From assembly GCA_003452935.1 (NCBI GenBank), contig DMMY01000031.1:7380-71379 (forward strand): a stretch of DNA of 64,000 nt. The letters are read 5' to 3'. The notes below the pieces were generated by a model that worked only from the letters and a program-made list of their open reading frames with translations, made no database searches and was not told the origin of the DNA. This document shows, one piece after another, positions 16,530-28,036 of this stretch; the stretch's first letter is position 1; every line of letters begins with the position of its first letter. The translations under genes and the position numbers were made by a program. This stretch comes from Elusimicrobiota bacterium. Its GTDB lineage: Bacteria > Elusimicrobiota > Elusimicrobia > UBA1565 > UBA9628.

Positions 16530-17651
16530 ATGACCTCCGCGACAACACTCCGACGAACCCCTCTTTACGAGACCCACCAGAAGCACGGCGGCCGGATCGT
16601 GGACTTCCACGGCTGGGAGCTGCCGGTCCAGTACGAAGGCATCCTTAAGGAACACCAGGCCGTGCGCTCGGCGCTGGGCCTTTTCGATGTCTCCCATATG
16701 GGACAGATCTGGGTGAAGGGCCGGCAAGCCCTGGACTTCCTCCAGAAGACCAACACCAACGACATCGCCCGCGTCGGGCCGGGACAAGCCATCTACTCCC
16801 ATTTGCCCAACGAACGCGGCGGCGTGGTCGACGATCTCATCATCTCCTGTTTCGCCCAGGACCGCTATTTCCTGGTGGTCAACGCCTCGACCTGCGCCGA
16901 TGATTTCGCCTGGCTGCTCAAGCAGTCCCAGGGTTTTGACGTGAGGCTTGAGAATAAAAGCGACGACTACGGCATGATCGCCATCCAGGGTCCCAAGGCC
17001 CTCGAGGTCGTGGGCCGGGACTTCCCCGCCGTGCCCAAGCTGGCGCGCTTTGGCGCCATCGAGCTCGACGTCCTCGGCCAGCCCGGCATCGTCACCCGCA
17101 CCGGCTATACGGGCGAGGAGGGCTGCGAGTTCATCATCCCGGCCGCGCATACGACCAAGGTCTGGGATCATTTGATGAGCCGGGGCGCGGGTCTGGGCGC
17201 CAAGCCCTGCGGCTTGGGCTGCCGCGATACCCTGCGCCTGGAGGCCGGCTATCTCCTTTATGGATCGGACATCGACATGGACCACTCCAGCTTCGAGTCC
17301 GGCTACGGCTGGGTGGTCAAGCTCGATAAGGGCGATTTTATCGGCAAGCAGGTTCTGGCCAGGCAAAAGGCCGAGGGTTTGAAGCGCCGGCTCAAGGGCG
17401 TGCGCCTTCTGGAGCGCGGCGTGCCCAGGCCGGGCCACGCCGTGTTCGTGGACGGCAAGCCTTCCGGAGCCCTGACCAGCGCCACGTTTTCGCCCACCCT
17501 GCAGGCTGGAATCGGGATGGGCTATCTGGACCGGCCGGACTTGAAGCCCGGCGCCCGGGTCTCGGTCGAGATCCACGGCCGCCAGGTCCCGGCCGAGATC
17601 TCGCGCATGCCGTTCTATCTCTCCAAGGAGCTCCAAAATGCCAAGTCCTGA
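16530..17651 (+). CDS. gcvT: Glycine cleavage system T protein (aminomethyltransferase)
   Basis: The product has 373 residues, the normal length. It transfers the methylene group from the aminomethyl-lipoyl arm of GcvH to tetrahydrofolate, releasing ammonia. Family features are R-I-V-D-F-H-G-W-E-L-P-V-Q-Y at the start, G-L-F-D-V-S-H-M-G, and G-L-G-C-R-D-T-L-R-L-E-A-G (folate-site region). It overlaps gcvH by 14 bases, and gcvH overlaps gcvP, so the three are translationally coupled. No Shine-Dalgarno is seen before its ATG, in line with a leaderless start. Confidence 0.95.
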   Translation: MTSATTLRRTPLYETHQKHGGRIVDFHGWELPVQYEGILKEHQAVRSALGLFDVSHMGQIWVKGRQALDFLQKTNTNDIARVGPGQAIYSHLPNERGGVVDDLIISCFAQDRYFLVVNASTCADDFAWLLKQSQGFDVRLENKSDDYGMIAIQGPKALEVVGRDFPAVPKLARFGAIELDVLGQPGIVTRTGYTGEEGCEFIIPAAHTTKVWDHLMSRGAGLGAKPCGLGCRDTLRLEAGYLLYGSDIDMDHSSFESGYGWVVKLDKGDFIGKQVLARQKAEGLKRRLKGVRLLERGVPRPGHAVFVDGKPSGALTSATFSPTLQAGIGMGYLDRPDLKPGARVSVEIHGRQVPAEISRMPFYLSKELQNAKS

Positions 17652-18025
17652 GAAATGCCGCTACACCAAGACGCATGAGTGGGTCTGCCTGGAAGGCGCG
17701 GCCGCCGTCGCGGGCCTCACCGACCACGCCCAGCACGAGATCACGGACATCGTCTTCGTCGAGCCGCCCAAGCCCGGCCGCCAGGTCAAGGCCGGGGAGT
17801 CATGCTGCGTCGTCGAGTCGGTCAAGGCGGCTTTCGACATCTATGCGCCGATTTCCGGGGAGGTGACGGCGGTCAATGACGCCGTGACCAAGGACCCCGC
17901 CATAGTGAACCGCTCTCCCCTCGAGGATGGGTGGCTCTTCAAGATCAAGCCGGCCAACCCCGGCGAGATCAACAAGCTCATGGACTGGGGAGCCTATCAA
18001 GAGTTTCTCAAGACGGCCGAAGCTC

Positions 18026-18039
<14 letters not shown>
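17638..18039 (+). CDS. gcvH: Glycine cleavage system H protein (lipoyl carrier)
   Basis: The product has 133 residues. The lipoylation site is K63 in V-V-E-S-V-K-A-A-F-D, within the conserved strand-turn (C-C-V-V-E-S-V-K), and Y-T-K-T-H-E-W-V at the N-terminus is typical. It shuttles the aminomethyl intermediate between GcvP, GcvT and the dihydrolipoamide dehydrogenase, which is not encoded here. The start lies inside gcvT and the stop inside gcvP. The lipoate ligase gene downstream likely loads its lipoyl group. Confidence 0.95.
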
Positions 18040-20868
<2,829 letters not shown>

Positions 20869-20893
<25 letters not shown>

Positions 20894-21558
20894 ACCCGGT
20901 CCTGGACGCGTCTCATCAGATGGCGCTCGATGAGGCGTGTTTGGTCTGCGCTCCGGCGCAGGGGGTTTACCTGCGCTTTTATCGCTGGGCCGGCCCGGCG
21001 GTCACCTTCGGCTACAGCCAGGCCTTCGCGCTGGCCGAGGCCGCGGCCCAAGGCCGGGGCCTGGCCGGCGCGGACGTGGTGCGGCGCTCGACCGGCGGCG
21101 GGGTCGTCTTCCATGACGGAGACATCACCTTCTCCTTGTGTTTCCCGTGGCCGCGCATCTGCTCGCCGGAGCGGATATACGAAAGGATTCACGCGGCCGT
21201 CCTGGAGGGGTTGCGGCAAGAAGGAGTGGAGGCGGCGCTTTGGCGGCCTCCGGCCGCCGCCGGCCGGCCTCGGCAGGCTCAATGCTTCACCGGGCCCGAA
21301 CCGTCCGATCTGGTGGATGGGCGAGGCCGGAAGATACTCGGCGGGGCCTTGCGCCGCCGCGGCGCGCGCGGGCTTTATCAGGGTTCCTTGCGGCTGGAAG
21401 GATGGACGCGCCGAGCCGAGCTGGAGACGAACGTGACCGAGGCCTTGTCCCGGCAATGGGGCGAAGGCATGATTCGAGAAATCGAGACCGAGTGGCTCAG
21501 GCAGGCCGAATGCCTGGCTGATAAATACCGGTCCGACGCATGGAACAAAAGGAGGTAG
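20869..21558 (+). CDS. Lipoate-protein ligase / octanoyltransferase family protein
   Basis: The product has 229 residues with a TTG start overlapping gcvP by 25 bases; it is needed to include the R-R-L-D-x4-A segment before Q-M-A-L-D-E-A that family members have. The lipoate-site motif is R-R-S-T-G-G-G-V-V-F-H, and K155 in G-R-K-I-L-G-G-A matches the lipoyl-AMP-binding Lys. It is shorter than E. coli LplA and lacks the accessory C-terminal domain, as in LipM or archaeal-type LplA. Its place directly after gcvP says it lipoylates or octanoylates GcvH. Whether it is a ligase or a transferase is open. Confidence 0.85.
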
Positions 21559-21559
21559 C

Positions 21560-21790
21560 ATGAAAGCATTCGTGCTCTGCAAGCTGGCTCCGGGCAAGGA
21601 GCAAAAGGCCATCCAGACCATACGGGCCGTCCCGGGAGTGACCGAGGTGTTCATGGTCTTCGGGGGCTGGGACGTCGTCCTGTCCGCGGAGGCGGACACC
21701 ATGGACAAGCTTTGCGGCCTCGTGGTCAGCCGGGTCCGCGGCGTCGACGGCGTGGCCGGGACCGAGACGCTGGTCACGACCAATCTCTAG
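21560..21790 (+). CDS. Stand-alone Lrp/AsnC-type ligand-binding (RAM) domain protein
   Basis: The product has 76 residues and begins one base after the ligase stop, with a strong AGGAGG Shine-Dalgarno. The sequence K-A-F-V-L-C-K-L-A-P-G-K-E ... V-F-G-G-W-D-V-V-L-S ... V-A-G-T-E-T-L-V-T is a complete RAM (ACT-like) fold without the HTH that Lrp regulators carry. Such proteins oligomerise and bind amino acids. In this operon, glycine is an attractive but unproven ligand, and the protein may modulate enzyme activity or a separate regulator. Confidence 0.85.
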   Translation: MKAFVLCKLAPGKEQKAIQTIRAVPGVTEVFMVFGGWDVVLSAEADTMDKLCGLVVSRVRGVDGVAGTETLVTTNL

Positions 21791-21854
21791 CGCGTTCCGT
21801 TGAACCGCGCGCTGCGCCCGGAGTCGATCGAGTAGTTCCGCATCGTTGGCGGTC

Positions 21855-21884
21855 TTGTAGTGGCTTGGCCCCATTTGATTTAAT
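21855..21884 (+). promoter_or_regulatory. Candidate promoter for the tandem receiver genes
   Basis: TTGTAG (21855-21860), 18 bases, TTTAAT (21879-21884). The -10 ends seven bases before the ATG at 21892, again implying a very short or absent leader. Confidence 0.4.
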
Positions 21885-21891
21885 TGCAGCG

Positions 21892-22329
21892 ATGAGCCAG
21901 GAGGGGGAAGGCGCCAGCACGGCCGGCAAGGTCGTGATGGTAGTCGACGACGACGACAGCGTCCGGGAGCTTCTGGAATTCGTGATCCGGAAGGAAGGCT
22001 TCCGCGTGGAGACCGCCAGCGACGGGGCGGAGGGGCTGCGCAAGATACAGGCTCTCATGCCCGATCTGATCGTCCTGGACCTGATGCTTCCCCGTTACGG
22101 CGGATTCGACGTTTTGCGGCAGCTCCAAGGCGGCGAGACCAGCCGGATTCCGATCATCATCATTACCGGGCGCTATACGGACCGGACGACCGCGGAGATG
22201 ATCCGGCAGGAGTCGAACGTCCTGGACTTCATGGAAAAGCCCATCAAGCCGCCGGTTATGGCCATGGCCCTCCACAAGATATTAAAGACCAAGCCGCCGG
22301 AACTGGGCTCGGGTTCTTCCCAAGGTTGA
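21892..22329 (+). CDS. Receiver-only response regulator (first of a tandem pair)
   Basis: The product has 145 residues from the ATG at 21892. The receiver is complete: V-D-D-D-D near residues 18-22, phosphoacceptor D63 in I-V-L-D-L-M-L-P, Thr in I-I-T-G-R and K116 in F-M-E-K-P-I. It has only a short Gly/Ser tail after the fold. It is clearly paralogous to the next gene (shared R-K-I/V-x-A-L-M-P-D-L-I and Q-E-S/L-E-S-N-V), so the pair arose by tandem duplication. No cognate kinase is visible. Confidence 0.85.
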   Translation: MSQEGEGASTAGKVVMVVDDDDSVRELLEFVIRKEGFRVETASDGAEGLRKIQALMPDLIVLDLMLPRYGGFDVLRQLQGGETSRIPIIIITGRYTDRTTAEMIRQESNVLDFMEKPIKPPVMAMALHKILKTKPPELGSGSSQG

Positions 22330-22333
22330 ACGC

Positions 22334-22816
22334 ATGAGGATGGAGGAGGAGGGTCTTTCGGACTCGCAACTCATTGACCCGCGCGAAAAGCTGGTCCTCT
22401 TGGTCGATGACGACGAGAGCCTCCTGGAGCTCCTGGAGCACGTGGTGCAGAAGGAGGGCTTCAGGACCGACCGGGCCATGGACGGTCCGGAGGCCTTGCG
22501 CAAGGTCGACGCCCTGATGCCCGACCTTATCCTGCTGGACTTCATGCTGCCCGGCAAGGGAGGCTACGAGGTCCTCCGTGAACTCCAATCCGGGGGCAAC
22601 GGCCACATTCCCGTCGTCGTCATCACCGGCCGGCAGCTGGACCGCAAGCAAATCGAGATGGTCCGCCTGGAGTCCAACGTCAAGGAGTTCTTCATCAAGC
22701 CTCTGCGCCCGGCGATTCTCACCTCACTGCTGCACAACCTCCTCAAGACCAGGCCGCCGGACATCAACCGCGGCCCGGGCAGCGATCGCGGCCCCTTAAG
22801 CGGTGGCATACTCTGA
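22334..22816 (+). CDS. Receiver-only response regulator (second of a tandem pair)
   Basis: The product has 160 residues. The receiver has V-D-D-D-E at 24-28, phosphoacceptor D69 in L-I-L-L-D-F-M-L-P, V-I-T-G-R and K122 in F-F-I-K-P-L. A short N-terminal acidic extension and a C-terminal Gly/Pro tail lie outside the fold. It begins four bases after its paralogue and overlaps the next gene by 14 bases. The pair could act in a phosphorelay or as competing outputs of one kinase. Confidence 0.85.
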   Translation: MRMEEEGLSDSQLIDPREKLVLLVDDDESLLELLEHVVQKEGFRTDRAMDGPEALRKVDALMPDLILLDFMLPGKGGYEVLRELQSGGNGHIPVVVITGRQLDRKQIEMVRLESNVKEFFIKPLRPAILTSLLHNLLKTRPPDINRGPGSDRGPLSGGIL

Positions 22817-23267
22817 TTTGAAGCGGGCGGCTCTCGCGTTCTTGGCCTGCGGCTTGGCCGTTTACGGCGTCGTTTACATGGATGTCGTGCTGCGCGCCCG
22901 CGCCGCCTATCTGGAAGGAGAGAAATATCTGGAATGGGACCGGCGGCCGGAACTCAAGCGGGCCCATCTCGATGCCCTGCTGGCCCGCAAGGAGAGCCGC
23001 CTGCGCCGGGAGCGGCAGGCCGGCCGCTTCAGCGACGAGGAATTGGCGCAGCGCCTGACCCTGGCGCGATTCGAGCGCGACGAGGCCATGAAGGAGAGCG
23101 CGCTGAAATACGCCTTTGTCTGGTTTCAGACGGCCGTGGAACTTTTCTCTCCGCCGGAGAGCCGCTGGGTGAGGCTTTCCCGGCGGAAGATGGCCGCGGC
23201 GCGGGAGCTCTGGAAAAAAGAGCTCGACGCCAAGAAGATACCGTATCAGGACTACATGCTGGACTGA
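22803..23267 (+). CDS. Hypothetical membrane-anchored protein
   Basis: The product has 154 residues with a GTG start inside the preceding receiver gene. One N-terminal transmembrane helix (A-A-L-A-F-L-A-C-G-L-A-V-Y-G-V-V-Y) is followed by a highly charged helical domain with many Arg, Lys and Glu (L-L-A-R-K-E-S-R-L-R-R-E-R). This is probably an extracytoplasmic helical domain. No family recognised. Confidence 0.6.
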   Translation: MAYSDLKRAALAFLACGLAVYGVVYMDVVLRARAAYLEGEKYLEWDRRPELKRAHLDALLARKESRLRRERQAGRFSDEELAQRLTLARFERDEAMKESALKYAFVWFQTAVELFSPPESRWVRLSRRKMAAARELWKKELDAKKIPYQDYMLD

Positions 23268-23287
23268 TCCGGCATGCCGCCAAGAAC

Positions 23288-24025
23288 ATGGCCCTTTTAG
23301 CCGTAGGCCTGGCCCTATTGCCCACCGCCGTGCTGACCATGTTCGTCGCGGTCCGGACCCTGGGGCGCCTCGCCTGGCATTCTCCGTCGGCGTGGCCCTT
23401 CACGGCCGGAGCCGTCCTGGCGCTTCTATTGTGGCTGGCGGGGCTCTGCGCCGCCGGGCTCGGACGAGGCCTGCCGGCCCGGACTCTGCTGGCGCTGCGC
23501 TGGATATATGTCTTCGGGCACGAGTTCACGCATGCCCTCGCCGCCTGGGCCATGGGCGCCGAGGTCCACGCCATGGAGGTCCGCAGCGACGGCGGCCACG
23601 TGGATATGTCCCGGTCGGGCGCGCTCATCTCCCTGGCGCCGTATTGCCTTCCGGTCTATACGGCCGCGGTCGTTATCGGCTGCAAAGCCCTCTTATGGCT
23701 GCGCCCCGGATGCTTGAGCTTGAGCGTGTTCTGGGGGCTGGTGGGCCTGACCTTGGCCGGCCATCTTCTGATGACCGGGGAATGCCTATGGACGAGGCGT
23801 CAGCCCGACTTGGCCGCGGCTGGAGGGATCATATTCTCCCTGGCGGTCATCGCGATCGTCAACGGCTGGGTGGTTCTGCTGCTGGCCAAGGCGCTCTTTC
23901 CCCATGCCGTGTCGTTGCTGGATCCCTTGCGCCAGGTCGCGGCATGGTCTAGGGCTTGCTGGCTGGGGAGCTTCAAGTTCTTGAAAGACCTTTTCGGCCC
24001 GATTCTGGCGAGGTATCCGGCATGA
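23288..24025 (+). CDS. Membrane protein with an M50-like HExxH motif
   Basis: The product has 245 residues and about six hydrophobic segments. H78-E79-F-T-H82 (G-H-E-F-T-H-A-L-A) lies in the third helix region, and G-A-L-I-S-L-A-P-Y-C-L-P-V-Y follows, reminiscent of M50-type zinc metalloproteases. The usual distal D-G or N-x2-P-x2-D-G motif is not evident, so it could be a membrane protease or a non-proteolytic relative. The ATG at 23288 was chosen because the longer frame overlaps the previous gene. Its stop overlaps the next gene (ATGA). Confidence 0.6.
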   Translation: MALLAVGLALLPTAVLTMFVAVRTLGRLAWHSPSAWPFTAGAVLALLLWLAGLCAAGLGRGLPARTLLALRWIYVFGHEFTHALAAWAMGAEVHAMEVRSDGGHVDMSRSGALISLAPYCLPVYTAAVVIGCKALLWLRPGCLSLSVFWGLVGLTLAGHLLMTGECLWTRRQPDLAAAGGIIFSLAVIAIVNGWVVLLLAKALFPHAVSLLDPLRQVAAWSRACWLGSFKFLKDLFGPILARYPA

Positions 24026-24615
24026 ACGGTTCCTTGAAGGGTGAACTCGGCCGAAAGGCCTTCCACATGCTGTCCTTGGTCTATCTCGCCGTCTATCACT
24101 GGCTCGGCTTTCCCCGCGCCGTCATGGCGCTGGGAGCCTGGCTCGTGTTCGTGACCGCGGTGGAGGCCGGGCGCTTTTATTCGGATCGGCTGAGCCGCGG
24201 CCTGCAATGGATTTTCCGCGGCATGATTCGCCAAACCGAGCAACGCTCTTTTTCCGGAATTTTCCACACCACCATGGGCTCGTTTTTGACCGTGCTCCTG
24301 GCCGGCGGCCATGCGCGGATCGTGACCGCGGCCCTGGCCTGGCTGGCCCTGGGCGACGCCGCCGCGGCTTTGGCGGGCAAGACCCTCGGCCGCCATCCCA
24401 TCGCTGGCGGCCGCAAGTCCCTGGAAGGCAGCCTGGCTTGCCTGGCGACCTGTCTGGCCGTCGGGCTGGCCCTGGGCCTAAGACCCGCGGCGGCGCTGGC
24501 GGGTTCGTTGGCGGCCACGATCGCCGAACTCCTGCCGTCGACCCGTTTTTACAATGACAATCTTTTCATGCCGGTGGCCGCCGCCGCGGCGCTGCTGGCC
24601 TTTGGAGCGCGCTGA
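24022..24615 (+). CDS. Dolichol kinase / CTP-dependent polyprenol kinase-like membrane protein
   Basis: The product has 197 residues, polytopic, overlapping both neighbours by ATGA or TGATG junctions. Features of the SEC59/DGK1/VTE5 group are visible: E-L-G-R-K-A-F-H-M at the N-terminus, W-L-A-L-G-D-A-A-A-A-L-A-G-K and G-R-K-S-L-E-G-S-L-A. These integral enzymes phosphorylate polyprenols, phytol or diacylglycerol with CTP. Together with the polyprenyl-phosphate GT2 upstream, a role in lipid-carrier recycling is plausible. Confidence 0.8.
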   Translation: MNGSLKGELGRKAFHMLSLVYLAVYHWLGFPRAVMALGAWLVFVTAVEAGRFYSDRLSRGLQWIFRGMIRQTEQRSFSGIFHTTMGSFLTVLLAGGHARIVTAALAWLALGDAAAALAGKTLGRHPIAGGRKSLEGSLACLATCLAVGLALGLRPAAALAGSLAATIAELLPSTRFYNDNLFMPVAAAAALLAFGAR

Positions 24616-26528
24616 TGTGCGGCATATTCGGGGTCTTCGCGCAGGGCGGCGCTCCCCTGGACCCGGATCGCGTCCGCGGGGAGCTGCAAGCCGCGGGCGA
24701 GGCCATAGCGCACCGCGGCCCGGACGCGTCCGGGATCGTCGTCCGTCCGCGGCTCGGCTTCGGCCATAGACGGCTCTCCATCCTCGACCTCAATGTCAGG
24801 TCCAATCAGCCCATGAGTTCCCCGGACCAGTCCGTTCTGGTCACATATAACGGCGAGATCTATAATTTCCGGGAACTGCGCTCCCAACTGGAAGGCGAGG
24901 GCCCGGGTTTCTCCACCACCAGCGACACGGAAGTCCTTATCCGCGGCTATCAGCGCTGGGGGCTGGCGGGTCTGCTGGCTCGAGCCGCCGGCATGTTCGC
25001 TTTCGCTCTTTATGACGGGACTTCGGGCCGCCTGTACCTGGCCCGTGATCGCGCGGGAAAGAAGCCGCTTTATTGGGCCCAAGGCGACGGCCGGATCTAT
25101 TTTTGCTCGGAGTTGCAGGGGCTCTTCAAGTTATGGCCCGGTCCCCGGCGCCTGAATCCGCAAGGCCTGGAGAGTTATCTCGCTCTTAAATTCGTGCCCG
25201 CGCCGGGGACCCTTTTCGATGGGGTCAACAAGGTCCCGCCCGGTCATTACCTGGAGTTCGGGCCCGAAGGACAAACTCGTTGCGTCGAGTATTGGAATCC
25301 CCTCGTGAAACGCGGCGGCGGCCCGGCCCAGGGCCAAGCGCTCGAAATGGTGGAACGGGCCCTGGATCTGGCCGTGCGACGGCGTCTGGTCAGCGACGTT
25401 CCGGTCTGCGTGTTTTTGAGCGGCGGGATAGATTCGAGCCTCATCGTGGATCGTATCGCCGCGGCCGGCGCCCGGGGGACCGCGGCCTACACGGTCGGCT
25501 ACGGCGACATGCCGGGCTACAATGAGTTCGAATACGCGCGTCTCGTGGCCCGGAAATATCCGGTGGATCACCGGGAAATTAATATCAGCTCCCGCGAGGT
25601 CCTGGGGGTCCTCCAGGACGACGCCATGGTCCTCGACGATCCCATCTCCGACTGGGTCTGGGTGCCGCTCCATTTTCTCTCGCGGAGGGCCCGCGCCGAC
25701 GGCTTCAAGGTGGTGCTGCTGGGCGAGGGCGCCGATGAGATATTCGTCGGCTATGACGTCATGCTCAAAGGCCTATCCCAACTTGAGAGATTCTCGAAGC
25801 CGGGCTGGCAAGCCCTGGCGCGCTGCGCCTACGCGTTGGGCCGGCCGCTCTATGCGCTCACGCACCGGGGCCACCGCAGGTTCGACCTGCTTCGGAGGGC
25901 GGCCCGGGATTTGCCGGTTTATTGGGGCAGCTCCATCGGGTTTCCGGCGACGCAGCGCCATCAGATCGCGGGTCCGGCCCTGGTCGAGACCGGCCGCGAT
26001 CCGGCGGGCGAGTTCATCGCCGGCCTCTATCGCCGCTATGCGCAGGCCGCGGCCGATCCCTCGGACCTGCTCAATCTGGTCAGCTTCATCGAATTCTACA
26101 CCAAGATGGGGGAAGTCCTGCTGCACCGGGTCGACCGCGTCTCCATGCGGCATTCGCTCGAGGCCCGGGCGCCCTTCCTGGATCACGAACTCTGCGAATT
26201 GGCGTTTTCCCTTCCCGGAAACGTCAAGTGCCCCGGCCGCCGGCTCAAAGGCCTGCTCAAGGAGATCGCTCTCAAGCGGCTTCCCTCCGAGGTCGTGACG
26301 CGGCCGAAGATGGGTTTTTCCTTCCCGTTCAAGGAATGGCTGCGCGGCCCTCTGGCTCCGGCGGTCCAATCCGTTTTCGCGGACAGCGGCCTGTTCCGGG
26401 ACGGCTGGCTCGACGGAGCCTTCTGCCGGGCCCTGCTGCGCGAGCATCAGCAGGGCCGCGCGGACCATGCCTCCCGTCTTTGGATGATCTATTCCCTGGC
26501 GCGCTGGTATGACCGATGGCTGCCATAA
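24615..26528 (+). CDS. asnB: Glutamine-hydrolysing asparagine synthase
   Basis: The product has 637 residues. Cys2 in M-C-G-I-F-G-V-F is the glutaminase nucleophile. H-R-G-P-D, F-G-H-R-R-L-S-I-L-D and N-G-E-I-Y-N-F belong to the Ntn glutaminase domain, and S269-G-G-I-D-S-S is the ATP pyrophosphatase loop of the synthetase domain. The length is typical of AsnB-type enzymes. It forms asparagine from aspartate and glutamine, but in surface-polysaccharide contexts relatives amidate sugars or other substrates. The neighbouring GT4 (overlapping by 13 bases) makes that alternative worth keeping. Confidence 0.9.
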   Translation: MCGIFGVFAQGGAPLDPDRVRGELQAAGEAIAHRGPDASGIVVRPRLGFGHRRLSILDLNVRSNQPMSSPDQSVLVTYNGEIYNFRELRSQLEGEGPGFSTTSDTEVLIRGYQRWGLAGLLARAAGMFAFALYDGTSGRLYLARDRAGKKPLYWAQGDGRIYFCSELQGLFKLWPGPRRLNPQGLESYLALKFVPAPGTLFDGVNKVPPGHYLEFGPEGQTRCVEYWNPLVKRGGGPAQGQALEMVERALDLAVRRRLVSDVPVCVFLSGGIDSSLIVDRIAAAGARGTAAYTVGYGDMPGYNEFEYARLVARKYPVDHREINISSREVLGVLQDDAMVLDDPISDWVWVPLHFLSRRARADGFKVVLLGEGADEIFVGYDVMLKGLSQLERFSKPGWQALARCAYALGRPLYALTHRGHRRFDLLRRAARDLPVYWGSSIGFPATQRHQIAGPALVETGRDPAGEFIAGLYRRYAQAAADPSDLLNLVSFIEFYTKMGEVLLHRVDRVSMRHSLEARAPFLDHELCELAFSLPGNVKCPGRRLKGLLKEIALKRLPSEVVTRPKMGFSFPFKEWLRGPLAPAVQSVFADSGLFRDGWLDGAFCRALLREHQQGRADHASRLWMIYSLARWYDRWLP

Positions 26529-27658
26529 AGATCGCCATCGTCTGCCGGCGGGTCAAGGGTTTGAGCGGCACCACGACCACCATCCTCGAGCACGGCCGCC
26601 GTCTGGCGGGTCTGGGCTGGGACGTGCACGTTTACGGCGAGTCTTTGGATCGCGTCAAGCTTCGCGCCGCGGGCATTCAAGAGCATTCCATTCCGGCGTG
26701 GCCGTGGGGCAGCTATCTCAAACGCCGGCTCTTCGCCGTGGTTTGCGACCGCCTGCTGGCGCGCGGCGGTTTTGACCTGGTGCACGGGCATGGAGACAAT
26801 TTCCGTCAGGATATCCTCAGCCTTCACAACTGCGTGCACGCCGCGCATCTGGCCGTGCATTCGACGCCCCTGCCCGCGCAGTCGAGCGTGGGCCGCGTCC
26901 ACGCGCGCATGCTTTCCGAGGGCCGGTTCCGGCTGCTGATCGCCAACTCGCGGCTTATGCGCGATGAGGTCTGCGAGCGCTTCGGCGTGCCTCCGGAGAA
27001 GATCGAGGTCATCTATCCCGGTTTCGACCCCGGGCGCTTTAGGGCCTGTGACCGCGCGGCTTTGAGGGAGCCGGCCCGCCGCGAACTAGGCGTGGGCGAG
27101 GGGGACATCCTTTTCGGTCTGATCACTTCCGGCGACTTCGTCAAGCGCGGAGTGGGAGTTTTTCTCAGGGCTTTGGGCCGGGTCCGGCGCCGGGGCATAG
27201 CGGCCCGGGCCGTGGTCATCGGAAAGGAGTCCAGGCTCGCTCCTTATCTGCGCCAGGCCTCGGCCGAGGGCGTGGCCGAGGCCGTCTCGTTTCTGCCGCC
27301 CGCCGCGGACGTCGCGCCCTGGTTCCACTGCCTGGACGTTTACGCGCATCCCGCCCGTTATGAGGAGTTCGGCCAGAGCGTGCAGGAAGCCTTGGCCTGC
27401 GGCGTGCCGGTTTTAACCGGCAGGCAGGTGGGCGCGGCCGAGCTCATCGCCGGCGAGGCGCGGGATTGGCTTCTCGACAGCGGCGGGCCGGAGGAGCTCG
27501 GCGATCGCATGGAGGCGCTGGCTCGGGACGCCGGGCTGCGCCAGAGGTTGGGCGCGCTGGGGCCGGCCGCGGTGGCGGAAAACACCTGGGAGCGCAATTT
27601 CGCCAAGACCCTGGCCTGTTACGAGCGGCTGCTCAAAGAGCCGGCGCGGCTTCCTTAA
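26516..27658 (+). CDS. GT4 family glycosyltransferase
   Basis: The product has 380 residues. The GT-B fold shows K-I-A-I-V-C-R-R-V near the N-terminus, D-L-V-H-G-H-G, S-R-L-M-R-D-E-V, V-I-Y-P-G-F-D, and the C-terminal donor-site motif H-P-A-R-Y-E-E-F-G-Q-S-V-Q-E-A-L-A-C-G-V-P-V. The last matches the E-x7-E motif of retaining GT4 enzymes. It likely adds a hexose to a lipid-linked or LPS-type acceptor on the cytoplasmic side. It is the last gene before a 378-base gap. Confidence 0.9.
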   Translation: MAAIKIAIVCRRVKGLSGTTTTILEHGRRLAGLGWDVHVYGESLDRVKLRAAGIQEHSIPAWPWGSYLKRRLFAVVCDRLLARGGFDLVHGHGDNFRQDILSLHNCVHAAHLAVHSTPLPAQSSVGRVHARMLSEGRFRLLIANSRLMRDEVCERFGVPPEKIEVIYPGFDPGRFRACDRAALREPARRELGVGEGDILFGLITSGDFVKRGVGVFLRALGRVRRRGIAARAVVIGKESRLAPYLRQASAEGVAEAVSFLPPAADVAPWFHCLDVYAHPARYEEFGQSVQEALACGVPVLTGRQVGAAELIAGEARDWLLDSGGPEELGDRMEALARDAGLRQRLGALGPAAVAENTWERNFAKTLACYERLLKEPARLP

Positions 27659-27728
27659 GCGAGATTCAACGCGCTGGCGCGCTTTGAATGTCAGGGCAGC
27701 CGCCGAATTCATTGCCCTGGCGTGCGAC

Positions 27729-27769
27729 TCCTGTCAAACCAATGTATTTCCGCGCATCGCTTTGACAGG
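27729..27769 (+). repeat. Inverted repeat CCTGTCAAA / TTTGACAGG
   Basis: The arms 27730-27738 and 27761-27769 are perfectly complementary over nine bases, with a 22-base loop. The right arm contains TTGACA but no -10 follows at the right distance. Confidence 0.6.
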
Positions 27770-27846
27770 GAATTGCAAAGCATGCGGGCCAGGGTTGGAG
27801 GGGCGGTGTTTAGGGGCCTGTTATCAGATTCCCGTTTCGGAGCGTC

Positions 27847-27875
27847 TTTGCGCGCGAATCTCGCGATTTTATAAT
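27847..27875 (+). promoter_or_regulatory. Promoter upstream of the YtxH gene
   Basis: TTTGCG (27847-27852), 17 bases, TATAAT (27870-27875). The consensus -10 and exact spacing support it; the product would carry a long 5' leader. Confidence 0.55.
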
Positions 27876-28036
27876 AACGCTGACTGGAGCTGCGGTGGGA
27901 ACTTTCTGGGACAAGGCGCTTTTATTTGACCTTCTCTTGACGCTTTCCGGCTAATTTATGGTAGGGCCTCTGGGCCTCGTCGGTCGACACGGCGAATGCG
28001 CTCTTTGCGGGATGAAGTGTCGAAAGGGGTAATATT

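Larger units (their letters stand above)
27659..28036 (+). other. 378-base intergenic region with hairpins and a promoter
   Basis: Just after the GT4 stop an imperfect hairpin (27665-27688, nine pairs with one mismatch) could end transcription, although no T-run follows. A second inverted repeat lies at 27729-27769 and a good promoter at 27847-27875. From the predicted start near 27882 there is a leader of about 155 bases before the YtxH gene. An 81-codon open frame here (27684-27929) has eight cysteines but third-position composition unlike real genes in this window, and I do not call it. Confidence 0.55.

Noticed and set aside
27684..27929. 81-codon frame with eight cysteines and two CxxC pairs
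   Set aside because: A zinc-ribbon-like product was considered, but third codon positions are near 50% GC, unlike other genes here, the start is TTG without a ribosome site, and it overlaps the hairpins and promoter.
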